64,000 nt of DNA from Desulfuromusa sp. (GCA_021647765.1 JAKIUD010000004.1:28287-92286), one strand, 5' to 3'; shown: positions 26,232-35,757, numbered from the stretch's first letter. Made by a program: numbers and translations. Notes: generated from the sequence alone by a model not told the origin.

Positions 26232-27623
26232 ATGAATGGATTGTCAAAAATATCGATCAAACAACTATTGCAGTCACAACAGCCGGAAGAAACTGTTTGT
26301 ATCAAGGGCTGGGTGCGTTCTCTCCGACGTGGCAAGGGGGTCGCTTTTATAACCTTGAATGATGGGAGCTGCTTTGCTTCTCTGCAGGTTGTTTTAACCC
26401 CGGAACTAGATAATTATGAAGCTGTGGCAAAAGTTGGTACCGGTGCCAGCCTGGCAGTTATCGGGCAATTGGTTGAATCACCGGCGGCGGGGCAGGTTTG
26501 GGAAGTACAGGCACAGGCGATTGACATTATCGGTACTGTCGATGAAAATTATCCGCTGCAGAAAAAACGCCATAGCTTCGAATATTTGCGTTCAATCGCC
26601 CATTTGCGACCACGTTCCAACACTTTTGGTGCGGTGTTCCGGATGCGCAGTGCTCTTGCTTTTGCGACCCATCAATTTTTCCAGCAGCGCGGTTTCCTCT
26701 ACGTACAGACACCAATTATCACTGCCAACGATTGCGAAGGGGCGGGGGAAATGTTTCGGGTCAGTACCCTGGATCCGAAAAATCCTCCCCAACAGGGTGG
26801 CAATGTCGACTGGACGCAAGATTTTTTTGGTGAGCGCACCGGTCTCACCGTGAGTGGACAATTGCAGGGGGAACTCTTTGCCACGGCTTTCTCCGATATT
26901 TATACTTTTGGACCGACCTTCCGGGCAGAAAATTCCAATACCAGTCGCCATGCTGCCGAATTCTGGATGATTGAACCGGAAATCGCTTTTGCCGACCTGC
27001 GCGATAACTGTCAACTGGGTGAGGATTTTCTCCGTTACATGGTTGTCTATGCCTTGGAAAATTGTCAGGAAGACCTTGCTTTTTTCAACCAGCGGATCGA
27101 AAAAGGTTTGCTCGATAAATTGGAAGCGCTAGCTAAAGCGGAGTTCCAGACTATCAGCTATACCGAAGCGGTCGAACAACTACAAAAATCGGGGCAGTCA
27201 TTTGAGTTTCGAGTAGAATGGGGAGAAGATCTGCAATCGGAGCATGAACGTTATTTGACCGAAAAAATCTTTAATGGCCCAGTTTTTGTGGTCGACTATC
27301 CCAAACAGATCAAAGCCTTTTATATGCGGCTGAATGAGGATGAAAAGACCGTCGCTGCAATGGATCTTCTGGTTCCTCGGGTTGGGGAAATTATCGGCGG
27401 AAGCCAGCGTGAAGAGCGTTTTGAAGTGCTGAAATCACGGATGGAACTGCAGGGGATTGCTGCTGCTGATATGGACTGGTATCTCGATATCAGACGTTGG
27501 GGGAGCTGCCCCCATGCGGGCTTTGGCTTGGGTTTTGAACGTTTATTGATGTACTTGACCGGGATGGAAAATATCCGCGATGTTATCCCTTTCCCACGGA
27601 CTCCGGGACATGCACAATTTTGA
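26232..27623 (+). CDS. asnS: asparaginyl-tRNA synthetase
   Basis: This is a class IIb aminoacyl-tRNA synthetase of 463 residues. An N-terminal OB-fold anticodon-binding domain (VCIKGWVRSLRRGKGVAFITLNDG) is followed by the catalytic core with TPIITANDCEGAGEMFRV, motif 2 FRAENSNTSRHAAEFWMIEPE and motif 3 GFGLGFERLLMYLTGMENIRDVIPFPR. The Asn-type (not Asp-type) reading rests on the NDCEGAGE block and the overall AsnRS pattern. I choose the ATG at 26232, with AAAGGAC upstream; an in-frame extension to 26208 adds eight residues. It overlaps the next kinase gene by 14 bases. Confidence 0.95.
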   Translation: MNGLSKISIKQLLQSQQPEETVCIKGWVRSLRRGKGVAFITLNDGSCFASLQVVLTPELDNYEAVAKVGTGASLAVIGQLVESPAAGQVWEVQAQAIDIIGTVDENYPLQKKRHSFEYLRSIAHLRPRSNTFGAVFRMRSALAFATHQFFQQRGFLYVQTPIITANDCEGAGEMFRVSTLDPKNPPQQGGNVDWTQDFFGERTGLTVSGQLQGELFATAFSDIYTFGPTFRAENSNTSRHAAEFWMIEPEIAFADLRDNCQLGEDFLRYMVVYALENCQEDLAFFNQRIEKGLLDKLEALAKAEFQTISYTEAVEQLQKSGQSFEFRVEWGEDLQSEHERYLTEKIFNGPVFVVDYPKQIKAFYMRLNEDEKTVAAMDLLVPRVGEIIGGSQREERFEVLKSRMELQGIAAADMDWYLDIRRWGSCPHAGFGLGFERLLMYLTGMENIRDVIPFPRTPGHAQF

Positions 27624-29361
27624 TTTGAAAAAATTATTTCACTCTCTTCTGGTCGTGCTTTTTATTATTTTCTTCAGTAACAGTGTTGCTGTCGCTGAAG
27701 AACCGGTGCGTCAAGATCTGCCAGTACGGATTGGCGGAGATTACAACTATCCTCCCTATGAATATCTGGATCACGATGGTTTGCCAACTGGTTATAATAT
27801 TGAACTGAGCCAGGCAATTGCCCGGGTGATGGGGATGGAAATCAATATTCAACTCGGTTCCTGGGGAGAAATGCGTCAGGCACTGGAGAACGGTGATGTC
27901 GATATTCTGATGGGAATGGCGCATACCAAAGAGCGTCTGGGAGAAGTTGACTTTTCTATTCCCCATGCAAAAGTGCATCAATCTATCTGGATTCGTGACG
28001 ATAACGAAACCATCCGCAAGGTCAAAGATCTGGTTGGCAAAGAGGTTATTGTGATGAAGGGGAGTGTGATGCACGATTTCATGCTCGAAAACGAGATTTC
28101 CGCTGATCTTTTTATGGTACAAACCCTGGCAGATGCTCTAAATCTGTTGGCTTCGGGTCATCATGATTGTGCCTTGGTGGCGAAACTTCCCGGTGAATAC
28201 CTACTGAGTGACCCGAAACTGGACAATATCCATCCCATTGCTCGCCCATTGATTGCGCAGGATTACGGATTCGCAGTCAAAAAGGGAAATCTGGAGCTGC
28301 TGGCGCAGTTCAATGAGGGTCTGTCTCTATTGAAAAAATCTGGTGAATACCGCCAGATCAAGGAGAGATGGCTTGGGGTTCTCCAACCTGAACCAATATC
28401 CTGGACCGATTTCGTTCGTTATGGTGCGCTGGTTGTCGGACCTTTATTGCTGGTATTGATTGCCTTTGCCCTATGGTCGAGGACTTTGCGCCGACAGGTT
28501 GCTTTAAGGACAGAAGAATTAGAGCGTGAAATTGCGGAACGGATGCGCTCTGCGGAAGAATTACAGCTCCGCCAGAAACAATTGTTGCATGCCGATAAAA
28601 TGACCTCTTTGGGGGTTCTTGTGGCGGGGGTAGCTCACGAAATCAATAATCCCAATGGTTTGATTCAGCTCAGTCTGCCGCAGCTAAGCAAGTCTTATCA
28701 GAGTATTGAGCCGATTCTTGATGACCATTATCAAAGACAAGGTGATTTTAAACTCGGTTGGTTTGGCTATTCGCGGATGCGCCAGGAAATCCCCAAAATG
28801 CTGCAAGAGATGATGGAAAGTTCCAATCGAATCAAGCGGATTGTTGAGGATCTAAAAGATTTTGCTCGGCGTAATGATTCCGGTTTGGATGATATGGTTG
28901 ATTTGAATGAAGTCATCCGTTCGGCGCTGCGGCTGGTTGATAATACTCTGCGAAAGTCAACTCGTCACTTTCGGGTTGATTATTGTCCTGAATTATCCGG
29001 TTTTCGTGGCAATGGTCATCGGATCGAACAGGTTGTTGTTAACCTGATTTTGAATGCTTGTCAGGCTTTAACGTCTATGGATCAGGCAATTGAATTGCGT
29101 ACTTATCAGCTAAAAGATGAAGAGATGGTGGTTTTGGAAGTCCATGATGAAGGACGTGGTTTGAACGAAGAAACTTTGCAACGAATTACAGACCCATTTT
29201 TTACGACCAAACGAGAAACTGGTGGAACGGGTCTTGGCCTTTCGGTTTCTGACGGTATTGTTAAGGATCATCACGGTCGGTTGGAGTTTTCAGGACAGAC
29301 TGGCAAGGGGATGATGGTGCGCTTGCTGTTGCCAATCTATGTGGACAAGGAACAGGAATAA
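27610..29361 (+). CDS. sensor histidine kinase with periplasmic family-3 binding domain
   Basis: A signal or membrane-entry segment (about 5-30) is followed by a complete SBP_bac_3 domain (about 36-260: VRIGGDYNYPPYEYLDHDGLP, GYNIELSQAIARVMGM, GDVDILMGMAHTKERLGEVDFS). Then come a transmembrane helix (about 262-288), a coiled coil, the HisKA box VAHEINNPNGLIQL with His343, and an ATPase domain (NLILNACQAL, VHDEGRGL, TDPFFTTKRETGGTGLGLS). It probably senses an amino acid or carboxylate directly. The start at 27610 overlaps asnS; a TTG at 27625 would give a neater signal peptide and cannot be excluded. The sigma-54 activator gene starts in its stop codon (TAATG), so they form one two-component pair. 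Confidence 0.92.
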   Translation: MHNFDLKKLFHSLLVVLFIIFFSNSVAVAEEPVRQDLPVRIGGDYNYPPYEYLDHDGLPTGYNIELSQAIARVMGMEINIQLGSWGEMRQALENGDVDILMGMAHTKERLGEVDFSIPHAKVHQSIWIRDDNETIRKVKDLVGKEVIVMKGSVMHDFMLENEISADLFMVQTLADALNLLASGHHDCALVAKLPGEYLLSDPKLDNIHPIARPLIAQDYGFAVKKGNLELLAQFNEGLSLLKKSGEYRQIKERWLGVLQPEPISWTDFVRYGALVVGPLLLVLIAFALWSRTLRRQVALRTEELEREIAERMRSAEELQLRQKQLLHADKMTSLGVLVAGVAHEINNPNGLIQLSLPQLSKSYQSIEPILDDHYQRQGDFKLGWFGYSRMRQEIPKMLQEMMESSNRIKRIVEDLKDFARRNDSGLDDMVDLNEVIRSALRLVDNTLRKSTRHFRVDYCPELSGFRGNGHRIEQVVVNLILNACQALTSMDQAIELRTYQLKDEEMVVLEVHDEGRGLNEETLQRITDPFFTTKRETGGTGLGLSVSDGIVKDHHGRLEFSGQTGKGMMVRLLLPIYVDKEQE

Positions 29362-30761
29362 TGGAAAAAAAACTATATCCTTCTTTTGGGGTGTTGCTCG
29401 TGGATGATGAGATCCCCTGGCTGCGGAGTTTGAGCCTAACTTTAGAAGGGCCGGGGGGGGTTACTAATTTGCATCAGTGTCAGGATAGCCGTGAGGTGAT
29501 GTCGGTATTGGAGCGGAACGATATTGGTCTGGTGTTGTTGGATTTGACTATGCCGCACATCTCTGGAGAACAGTTGCTGGAGCAGATTGTCACTGAATAT
29601 CCGCAGATCCGGGTCATTATCCTCAGTGGAATGAATCAACTGGAAACGGCGGTTAATTGTATGCGTTCGGGGGCTTTTGATTATTTTGTCAAGACCGTTG
29701 ATGAAGAGCGTCTGGTTGATGGGGTGCGGCGCGCCATTCGAATGGTTGAATTGGAATCTGAAAATCACGCTATTCGCACCCGTTTTTTTCATGATCAGAT
29801 TGATGCCCCCGAGGTGTTTGCTCCTATTGTTACTAATAATCCAGCTATGCGAGCCAGGTTTCAATATTTGGAAGCTGTCGCTCCCAGCAGCCAGCCCATC
29901 CTGATTACTGGCGAAAGTGGAGTTGGCAAAGAACTGGTTGCCCAGGCGATCCATACTCTAAGTTGCAATAGTGGGTTGCTGGTTTCGGTCAATGTTGCCG
30001 GGCTGGATGATAATATGTTTGCCGATACTTTATTTGGGCATGTGCGTGGGGCTTTTACTGGAGCGGAAAGTGTTCGCAAAGGGATGATTGAAAAAGCTGC
30101 CGAAGGAACCCTGTTTCTTGATGAAATTGGAGATCTAAGTGGAGCCTCTCAGGTTAAATTGTTGAGATTATTGCAAAATGGGGAATATTATCCGTTAGGT
30201 AGCGATCAACCAAAGTTGATGAGTGCCCGGGTGGTTGTTGCAACTCATGCTGATCTGGACGCAATGATGGCGGCGGGGAAGTTCCGCCGTGATCTCTATT
30301 ATCGGCTCTATTCACATCATGTCAATCTTCCCCCTTTGCGTGAGCGTAAGGATGATTTGCCCTTATTGCTGGAACATTTTCTCACTGAAGCGGCACTCAA
30401 ATTGGGAAAGAAGAAGCCAACTCCACCTAAAGAATTGGCAGTTCTATTGTCGACCTATAGTTTTCCCGGCAATGTTCGTGAACTTGAAGCGATGATCTAC
30501 GATGCCGTGAGTCAGCATAATGGAAAAACTCTGTCGATGAAAAGTTTTCTTCAACGGATTGACAGTCAAAATGATCATCTCCACATCGAGCAGCCACTGA
30601 GTACAGAAAACCCCTTTGTTCGTATGGATAAATTACCAACTTTGCAGCAGGTGGGAAAATTACTGGTTGATGAAGCAATGCAGCGTTCTACCGGAAACCA
30701 AAGTATTGCAGCACGACTTCTGGGTATTTCTCAACCTGCACTGAGTAAGCGGTTGAAATAG
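29361..30761 (+). CDS. NtrC-family sigma-54-dependent response regulator
   Basis: This 466-residue regulator has a receiver domain (1-125) with the acidic pair in LLVDDE, phosphoacceptor Asp61 in LLDLTMP and the lysine in YFVKTVDE. The central AAA+ domain holds Walker A GESGVGKE, the sigma-54 contact loop GAFTGA, Walker B GTLFLDEIGDL and the arginine-finger region FRRDLYYRL. A short C-terminal Fis-type helix-turn-helix (GNQSIAARLLGISQPALSKRLK) would bind upstream activating sites. The gene is translationally coupled to the kinase. A -24/-12 promoter at 31308-31323 lies in the gap just downstream, before a TRAP transporter, making that operon the obvious target. Confidence 0.94.
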   Translation: MEKKLYPSFGVLLVDDEIPWLRSLSLTLEGPGGVTNLHQCQDSREVMSVLERNDIGLVLLDLTMPHISGEQLLEQIVTEYPQIRVIILSGMNQLETAVNCMRSGAFDYFVKTVDEERLVDGVRRAIRMVELESENHAIRTRFFHDQIDAPEVFAPIVTNNPAMRARFQYLEAVAPSSQPILITGESGVGKELVAQAIHTLSCNSGLLVSVNVAGLDDNMFADTLFGHVRGAFTGAESVRKGMIEKAAEGTLFLDEIGDLSGASQVKLLRLLQNGEYYPLGSDQPKLMSARVVVATHADLDAMMAAGKFRRDLYYRLYSHHVNLPPLRERKDDLPLLLEHFLTEAALKLGKKKPTPPKELAVLLSTYSFPGNVRELEAMIYDAVSQHNGKTLSMKSFLQRIDSQNDHLHIEQPLSTENPFVRMDKLPTLQQVGKLLVDEAMQRSTGNQSIAARLLGISQPALSKRLK

Positions 30762-30854
30762 AAAAACAGTCAAAACCTACCTGATTAGCACCAATTTTCC
30801 TTCTATGTATGTAATTCCCTCACTCCGGCGTGGGAGAGGGTTAGGGAGAGGGGC

Positions 30855-31035
30855 GAATGGCGGTAGTTTAAGGAAGTTTTCAGCAAAAGCGGGACTGTCC
30901 CCGCATGGGGGCTGTCCCAGGCTTTTGCGGTGCGAACCACCGTGGTTTCATGGCTCGTAAACTTTCGGGATAGCCCCCGATGAAGCTGGGGACAGTCCCA
31001 AGTTTACTGCAATACTGCTTAAACTAGCGCCCTTC
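30855..31035. repeat. dispersed palindromic element, copy B (full length)
   Basis: About 181 bp with both terminal inverted repeats (GAATGGCGGTAGTTTAA at left; complement of the consensus at right, 31019-31035) and internal GGGACTGTCCC and GGGACAGTCCC palindromes. It has the same orientation as copy A, and the interior is highly similar (GCATGGGGGCTGTCCCAGGC in both). Confidence 0.8.
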
Positions 31036-31144
31036 CCCCCCATCAAGGAGAAAGGGGTAACATTCCAAAATTTCGCTTCTAAGTGGAAGATCAGTGCTAA
31101 CAGGAGCAGGAACCCTTATAACTTTTATTATGCAACAGTCTTTT

Positions 31145-31161
31145 GGTTATGTTTTCTAACC
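31145..31161. promoter_or_regulatory. weak dyad, possible activator site upstream of the sigma-54 promoter
   Basis: GGTTA and TAACC flank a 7-base spacer about 150 bases upstream of the -24/-12 element, the normal distance for an NtrC-type activator site. Another GGTTAT occurs at 31213-31218. Arms are short, so this is only a candidate. Confidence 0.25.
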
Positions 31162-31307
31162 CATTGAGATATCGGGGTATATTGTCATTTTTTAGGTTGC
31201 TGTCTGTTATCAGGTTATAGTGGTTTCTTCTCAATCGTACTTTCCTCAACCATAAAACAGTATTATAAATTAAAGACTTGAAGCTATTTTAGAAATATCC
31301 GTGGTAG

Positions 31308-31323
31308 TGGTACCTTCCTTGCT
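31308..31323 (+). promoter_or_regulatory. sigma-54 (-24/-12) promoter of the TAXI-TRAP operon
   Basis: TGGTAC, five bases, then TTGCT: this matches the sigma-54 consensus TGGYAC-N5-TTGCW exactly in sequence and spacing. It lies 90 bases before the TAXI start codon and downstream of a sigma-54 activator gene. The usual GG (-24) and GC (-12) are both present. Confidence 0.8.
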
Positions 31324-31413
31324 ATAAACCCTTCCAGTAAAGCTTTAATGAGCTTAAAAAGTTGTCCACATCGGGTGGGCAGAATAATTATTCTTTCTTG
31401 AGGAGGAGTACCA

Positions 31414-32388
31414 ATGAAAAAAATGTTTATGTTCCTGTTGGCTTTTGCTGTTGCAGCCAGTTTTGTTCCAGTCAGTCAAGCTGAAGCAGTTGAAAAGCAG
31501 TTTGTCACTATCGGTACTGGTGGCGTTACCGGTGTTTACTATCCTACCGGTGGTGCAATTTGCCGTTTGGTCAACAAAACCAGAAAAACCCATGGAATCC
31601 GCTGTTCAGTTGAAAGTACCGGTGGTTCTGTTTACAATCTGAATATGATCAGAGCTGGTGAGTTGGACATGGGGGTTGCCCAGTCTGATTGGCAGTACCA
31701 TGCCTATCATGGCACCAGTAAATTCAAGAATCAGGGTCCTAACAAGAAGCTGCGTGCCGTATTTTCAGTTCATCCTGAACCCTTCACCGTTGTTGCGCGT
31801 AAAGATTCCAATATCAAAAACTTTGATGATCTCAAAGGCAAGCGAGTCAACATTGGTAATCCCGGTTCCGGTCAGCGTGGCACCATGGAAGTTGTTATGG
31901 CTGCAAAAGGCTGGACCAATAAAGATTTCAAACTTGCTTCCGAGTTGAAATCTTCTGAGCAATCCAAAGCACTCTGTGATAACAAAATTGATGCGATCGT
32001 TTTCACTGTCGGTCATCCCAGTGGTTCGATCAAAGAGGCTTCAACTTCCTGCGATACAATTCTGGTTAATGTGACCGGTCCTGCTATCGACAAACTGGTC
32101 AAGGATAATGACTACTATCGCTATGCAACCATCCCTGGCGGTATGTATCGTGGTACCCCTACAGATACCAAGACCTTTGGTGTTGGCGCAACTTTTGTAA
32201 CGTCTTCTGACGTTCCTGAAGATGTTATCTACAATGTCGTTAAAGCAGTTTTTGAAAACTTTGACGATTTCAAAAAGCTCCATCCGGCATTTTCGGTTCT
32301 AAAAAAAGAAGAGATGATTAAAGATGGTCTTTCTGCTCCTCTGCACAGAGGTGCTATCAAGTACTATAAAGAAGCAGGCTTAATGTAG
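31414..32388 (+). CDS. TAXI-family TRAP transporter periplasmic binding protein
   Basis: This 324-residue exported protein has signal peptide MKKMFMFLLAFAVAASFVPVSQA. The TAXI family blocks are FVTIGTGGVTGVYYPTGGAICRLVN, CSVESTGGSVYNLNMIRAGELDMGVAQSDW, GKRVNIGNPGSGQRGTMEVV and a C-terminal HRGAIKYYKEAGL. AGGAGGAG lies before the ATG. The TAXI proteins deliver a small organic acid or amino acid (glutamate-like substrates are known in the family) to TRAP permeases; the substrate here is not readable. A strong terminator at 32411-32441 separates it from the permease, probably giving excess binding protein. Confidence 0.95.
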   Translation: MKKMFMFLLAFAVAASFVPVSQAEAVEKQFVTIGTGGVTGVYYPTGGAICRLVNKTRKTHGIRCSVESTGGSVYNLNMIRAGELDMGVAQSDWQYHAYHGTSKFKNQGPNKKLRAVFSVHPEPFTVVARKDSNIKNFDDLKGKRVNIGNPGSGQRGTMEVVMAAKGWTNKDFKLASELKSSEQSKALCDNKIDAIVFTVGHPSGSIKEASTSCDTILVNVTGPAIDKLVKDNDYYRYATIPGGMYRGTPTDTKTFGVGATFVTSSDVPEDVIYNVVKAVFENFDDFKKLHPAFSVLKKEEMIKDGLSAPLHRGAIKYYKEAGLM

Positions 32389-32410
32389 TTGCTATAATTG
32401 TAATATTTAA

Positions 32411-32441
32411 AATGCACCGCTCACGCGGTGCATTTTTTTTT
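32411..32441 (+). terminator. intrinsic terminator between TAXI protein and TRAP permease
   Basis: AATGCACCGC and GCGGTGCATT are perfectly complementary around a four-base loop, followed by eight or more T. Read-through would set the lower permease level. Confidence 0.85.
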
Positions 32442-32540
32442 CATATCGACCCTTCGGTGATTTAAGGCTGTGAATCTTACCTTTAGAAAAATTCATCGAA
32501 TAGAATCGATCTATATTAGTTATTCTGAAGGGTGTTTGCC

Positions 32541-35132
32541 ATGACCGAATTAAAAGAGACGACTATAAAGACTGAGGAAGAACTCCAGGAGATGATTGCT
32601 GAAACCGAATCGGGAGCCAGAAACCCGACCGGTGCATTTCCAAAAAAGGTTCTGTTTGCGGTTCCGCTGATCTGGACTATTTTTCAACTCTGGTATGCTT
32701 CACCGCTCCCCTTTATTTTTAACTTCTTTGTTATCAACGATACCGAGGCGCGGGCAATCCACCTTGCCTTTGCTGTCTTTCTCGCATTTACCGCTTTTCC
32801 AACCTTTAAAAAATCGCCCAAAAAGTATATCCCGATTCAGGATTGGACGCTGGGTATAATTGGTGCATTTTGTTCTTTGTATCTCTATCTTTTTTACGCC
32901 CAACTGGCAGCTCGCCCTGGTTTACCGACGCAGATGGATTTGATTGTTTCTGTTGTCGGTCTGCTTTTATTGCTTGAGGCGACCCGCAGGGCTTTAGGCC
33001 CACCACTGATGGTCGTTGCGTTGATCTTTATCACCTACACCTTTGGTGGTCAGTACATGCCGGATGTCATCGCCCATCAAGGTGCAAGCCTGGCAAAAGG
33101 GATGTCCCATTACTGGTTGGGAACCGAGGGGGTTTTTGGTGTTGCCCTGGGGGTTTCCACGGGCATGGTTTTCATGTTTGTCCTCTTCGGTGCATTGCTT
33201 GAAGCTGCGGGTGCCGGCAATTATTTTATTCGAACCGCTTTTGCTGCTCTTGGTCATCTAAAAGGGGGGCCGGCAAAAGCGGCCGTTGTCTCCTCCGGTT
33301 TGACCGGACTGGTTTCAGGCTCATCAATCGCCAATGTTGTAACGACTGGAACCTTCACGATTCCGTTGATGAAAAAGGTTGGGTTTAAGGCAGAAAAAGC
33401 TGGTGCCATTGAGGTCGCCTGCTCCACCAATGGACAGTTGATGCCTCCGGTTATGGGGGCAGCCGCTTTCCTGATGGTTGAATATGTCGGGATAACCTAT
33501 ATTGAAGTTATCAAGCATGCATTTCTACCGGCGATTATTTCTTATATTGCTCTGGTTTATATTGTCCACCTCGAAGCCTGTAAGATGGGTCTGGAAGGGA
33601 TGAAAAAAACCATCACTAAAACCCTTTCGCAACGGCTGCTCTCATTTGTTTTCACCATTCTCACTTTGATCATTATTGCTGGATGCACCTATTATGGACT
33701 GGGATGGATCAAAATGGCTGCTGGCGATGCAACGATTTATGTTGTTTCGGTTGTGCTGGCGCTAGCTTATCTGCTGCTTCTCTGGATTGCCTGTAAAGTT
33801 CCCGAGCTGGAGCAGACAACTGAGATCACAGAGCTTCCCCATCTTGGCAAAACGGCACAAGCTGGATACTATTTTCTGCTGCCAGTTGTTGTGCTGATGT
33901 GGTGTCTGACGGTGGAGCGATTATCTCCTGCACTGTCTGCCTTTTGGGCAACGGTACTGATGATCGTTATTTTGTTGACCCAGCGACCCTTGAAAGGGGT
34001 TTTCCGTAAAATGCAAGGGGAGGAGTTTTCCTTTAAAGCCGGTTTTATGGATTTGATTGATGGCAGTGTTGCCGGTGCCCGGAACATGATCGGTATTGGT
34101 GTTGCAACATCTGCGGCAGGTATTATTGTCGGGACGGTCACCTTGACCGGTATCGGCCTGGTTATGACCGAATTTGTCGAATTTATTTCTGGTGGTAGTT
34201 TGATGCTGATTTTACTGTTTACTGCCATTATCAGTCTGATTCTGGGTATGGGGTTACCAACCACAGCCAATTACATTGTCGTGTCCACCCTGATGGCGCC
34301 GGTTATTGTTAATCTGGCGGCTCAGAATGGTTTGATTATTCCACTCATTGCTGCCCACCTGTTTGTTTTTTATTTTGGAATTCTTGCGGATGATACCCCG
34401 CCAGTGGGGTTGGCGGCTTTTGCTGCTGCTGGAATATCGGGGGGTGATCCAATTAAGACGGGTATTCAGGGTTTTATCTATGATATCCGGACAGCAATAT
34501 TGCCGTTCATGTTTGTTTTCAATACTAAACTCCTGATGATCGGGATACAGCATTGGTTTGATTTGATAATTGTAATTTTCTCTGCGGTTTTAGCTATGCT
34601 TGCCTTTGCGGCAGGCACGCAGGGTTACTTTTTGGTCAAATGTCGGATCTGGGAGACGGCCGGTCTCCTGCTGATTGCTCTGATCTTGTTTCGTCCGGGC
34701 ATTGTCTGGGATAAAATATTTCCGCCATTGCTGGAAGAGCCTCCAACTCAGATTGTCTCTTATGTCGGTGATATGGATCCAAAATCATCCCTCAGAATTA
34801 CCCTTAAAGGTGAGAAACCAAATGGGAAAGAATTCACCAAGACAATTATGTTGACGGTTGGTGATGAGCCCACTGGTGCCGAGAGACTGGCTGGAATTGG
34901 TTTTGAAACCCGTGAAGAAGCAGGGAGTATCTTTGTTGATAACGTTGTTTTTGGCAGTTCTGCGGAAAAATCAGGGGTTGATTTTGATCAGGAAATCTTG
35001 AATATTCAGGTACCTAATCATCGCTTGCCGCCAGAATTGATGTATTTCCCGGCTATACTTCTTTACGCGTTTATCTGGACGATTCAATATCGCAGAAGAA
35101 AAAAACAACAACCTGCGGCTGTAGCCGCGTGA
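32541..35132 (+). CDS. TRAP transporter permease, fused 4TM/12TM type with C-terminal DUF3394-like domain
   Basis: This 863-residue membrane protein combines the small and large TRAP subunits. After a hydrophilic N-terminus come four helices (about 35-150), then the DctM-like large domain with FGALLEAAGAGNYF, GGPAKAAVVSSGLTGLVSGSSIANVVTTGTFTIP, CSTNGQLMPPVMGAAAFLMVEY, and MGLPTTANYIVVSTLMAP with FYFGILADDTPPVGLAAFAA. After the last DctM helix an extra region (about 735-845) contains a PDZ-like stretch (GSSAEKSGVDFDQEIL) and ends with one more helix and a basic tail; this resembles DUF3394. I use the ATG at 32541 with AAGGGTG upstream. It works with the TAXI protein and probably sodium. Confidence 0.94.
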   Translation: MTELKETTIKTEEELQEMIAETESGARNPTGAFPKKVLFAVPLIWTIFQLWYASPLPFIFNFFVINDTEARAIHLAFAVFLAFTAFPTFKKSPKKYIPIQDWTLGIIGAFCSLYLYLFYAQLAARPGLPTQMDLIVSVVGLLLLLEATRRALGPPLMVVALIFITYTFGGQYMPDVIAHQGASLAKGMSHYWLGTEGVFGVALGVSTGMVFMFVLFGALLEAAGAGNYFIRTAFAALGHLKGGPAKAAVVSSGLTGLVSGSSIANVVTTGTFTIPLMKKVGFKAEKAGAIEVACSTNGQLMPPVMGAAAFLMVEYVGITYIEVIKHAFLPAIISYIALVYIVHLEACKMGLEGMKKTITKTLSQRLLSFVFTILTLIIIAGCTYYGLGWIKMAAGDATIYVVSVVLALAYLLLLWIACKVPELEQTTEITELPHLGKTAQAGYYFLLPVVVLMWCLTVERLSPALSAFWATVLMIVILLTQRPLKGVFRKMQGEEFSFKAGFMDLIDGSVAGARNMIGIGVATSAAGIIVGTVTLTGIGLVMTEFVEFISGGSLMLILLFTAIISLILGMGLPTTANYIVVSTLMAPVIVNLAAQNGLIIPLIAAHLFVFYFGILADDTPPVGLAAFAAAGISGGDPIKTGIQGFIYDIRTAILPFMFVFNTKLLMIGIQHWFDLIIVIFSAVLAMLAFAAGTQGYFLVKCRIWETAGLLLIALILFRPGIVWDKIFPPLLEEPPTQIVSYVGDMDPKSSLRITLKGEKPNGKEFTKTIMLTVGDEPTGAERLAGIGFETREEAGSIFVDNVVFGSSAEKSGVDFDQEILNIQVPNHRLPPELMYFPAILLYAFIWTIQYRRRKKQQPAAVAA

Positions 35133-35155
35133 TCATTTATTAACTGTGAAATTCC

Positions 35156-35195
35156 ACCTGCACACTTTAAATGTTACACTTAAGGTGTGCAGGTG
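35156..35195. terminator. long perfect-stem hairpin after TRAP permease
   Basis: CCACCTGCACAC and GTGTGCAGGTGG form a 12-bp stem around a loop that itself contains TTTAA/TTAAG complementarity. No long T run follows on the plus strand. It may end the transport transcript or stabilise its 3' end, ahead of the stress-protein gene. Confidence 0.5.
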
Positions 35196-35231
35196 GTTCA
35201 ATTTAACGATTGATATGAAAGGGCGGCTATT

Positions 35232-35726
35232 ATGGATATGAAAATTAATAAAATCCTTGTTGCCAAGGATTTGAGTAAGGACTCTTCTCGCGTTATTCGC
35301 TACGCATTGGAGTTGGGTTGTAAATTTGAAGCTCAGGTTCATGTACTGCATGTTATGCCGACAGTGGATTCGTCAGTGCTGAATATGGTTGCTCTGACCA
35401 TGGGGGCGGATAATTTGGCAAAATTTAATGCTACAAATGAAGCTGAACTGGCTGAGAAGACGCGAGAGCAACTTGACGAAATCATCAAAGCTGAAACTGA
35501 GCTGATGAAGTGTGAAATCGCCCATCCACCTGAAGTTGAGGTGCATCATGGCGATGCGGCTCCAATGATTCTGGATGTTGCTGATCGTCTGGATGTTGAT
35601 ATGATTGTTCTTGGTAGCCACAGTAAAGGAAAATTGCATTATGCTTTCCTAGGGAGTGTTGCAGAGAAAATTCTCCGTAAAACCCACCGTGTTGTAACCA
35701 TTGTACCACCTCAAGTTGGTCAATAG
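35232..35726 (+). CDS. universal stress protein (UspA family)
   Basis: This 164-residue cytosolic protein has the Usp alpha/beta fold: INKILVAKDLSKDSSRVIRYALELG at the start, the HVLHVMPTVD strand, and the C-terminal ATP-site region DMIVLGSHSKGKLHYAFLGSVAEKIL. The usual G-x2-G-x9-GS reads G-SH-S-KGKLHYAFL-GS, so the second glycine is serine; ATP binding is likely but not certain. TRAP operons often carry a Usp gene, so it may bind to or regulate the transporter; this is inference. It is separated from the permease by a hairpin. Confidence 0.9.
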   Translation: MDMKINKILVAKDLSKDSSRVIRYALELGCKFEAQVHVLHVMPTVDSSVLNMVALTMGADNLAKFNATNEAELAEKTREQLDEIIKAETELMKCEIAHPPEVEVHHGDAAPMILDVADRLDVDMIVLGSHSKGKLHYAFLGSVAEKILRKTHRVVTIVPPQVGQ

Positions 35727-35757
35727 TTTTCTAAAGATACCTTGCAATGGATTTCCC

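Larger units (their letters stand above)
30762..31413. other. 650-bp control region between the sigma-54 activator and the TAXI-TRAP operon
   Basis: Contents from left to right: a short GC-rich GGGAGAGG repeat (about 30815-30853), dispersed palindromic element copy B (30855-31035), an AT-rich stretch with weak dyads, and the sigma-54 promoter at 31308-31323. No terminator was recognised directly after the activator gene. I see no credible protein-coding frame. Confidence 0.6.
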
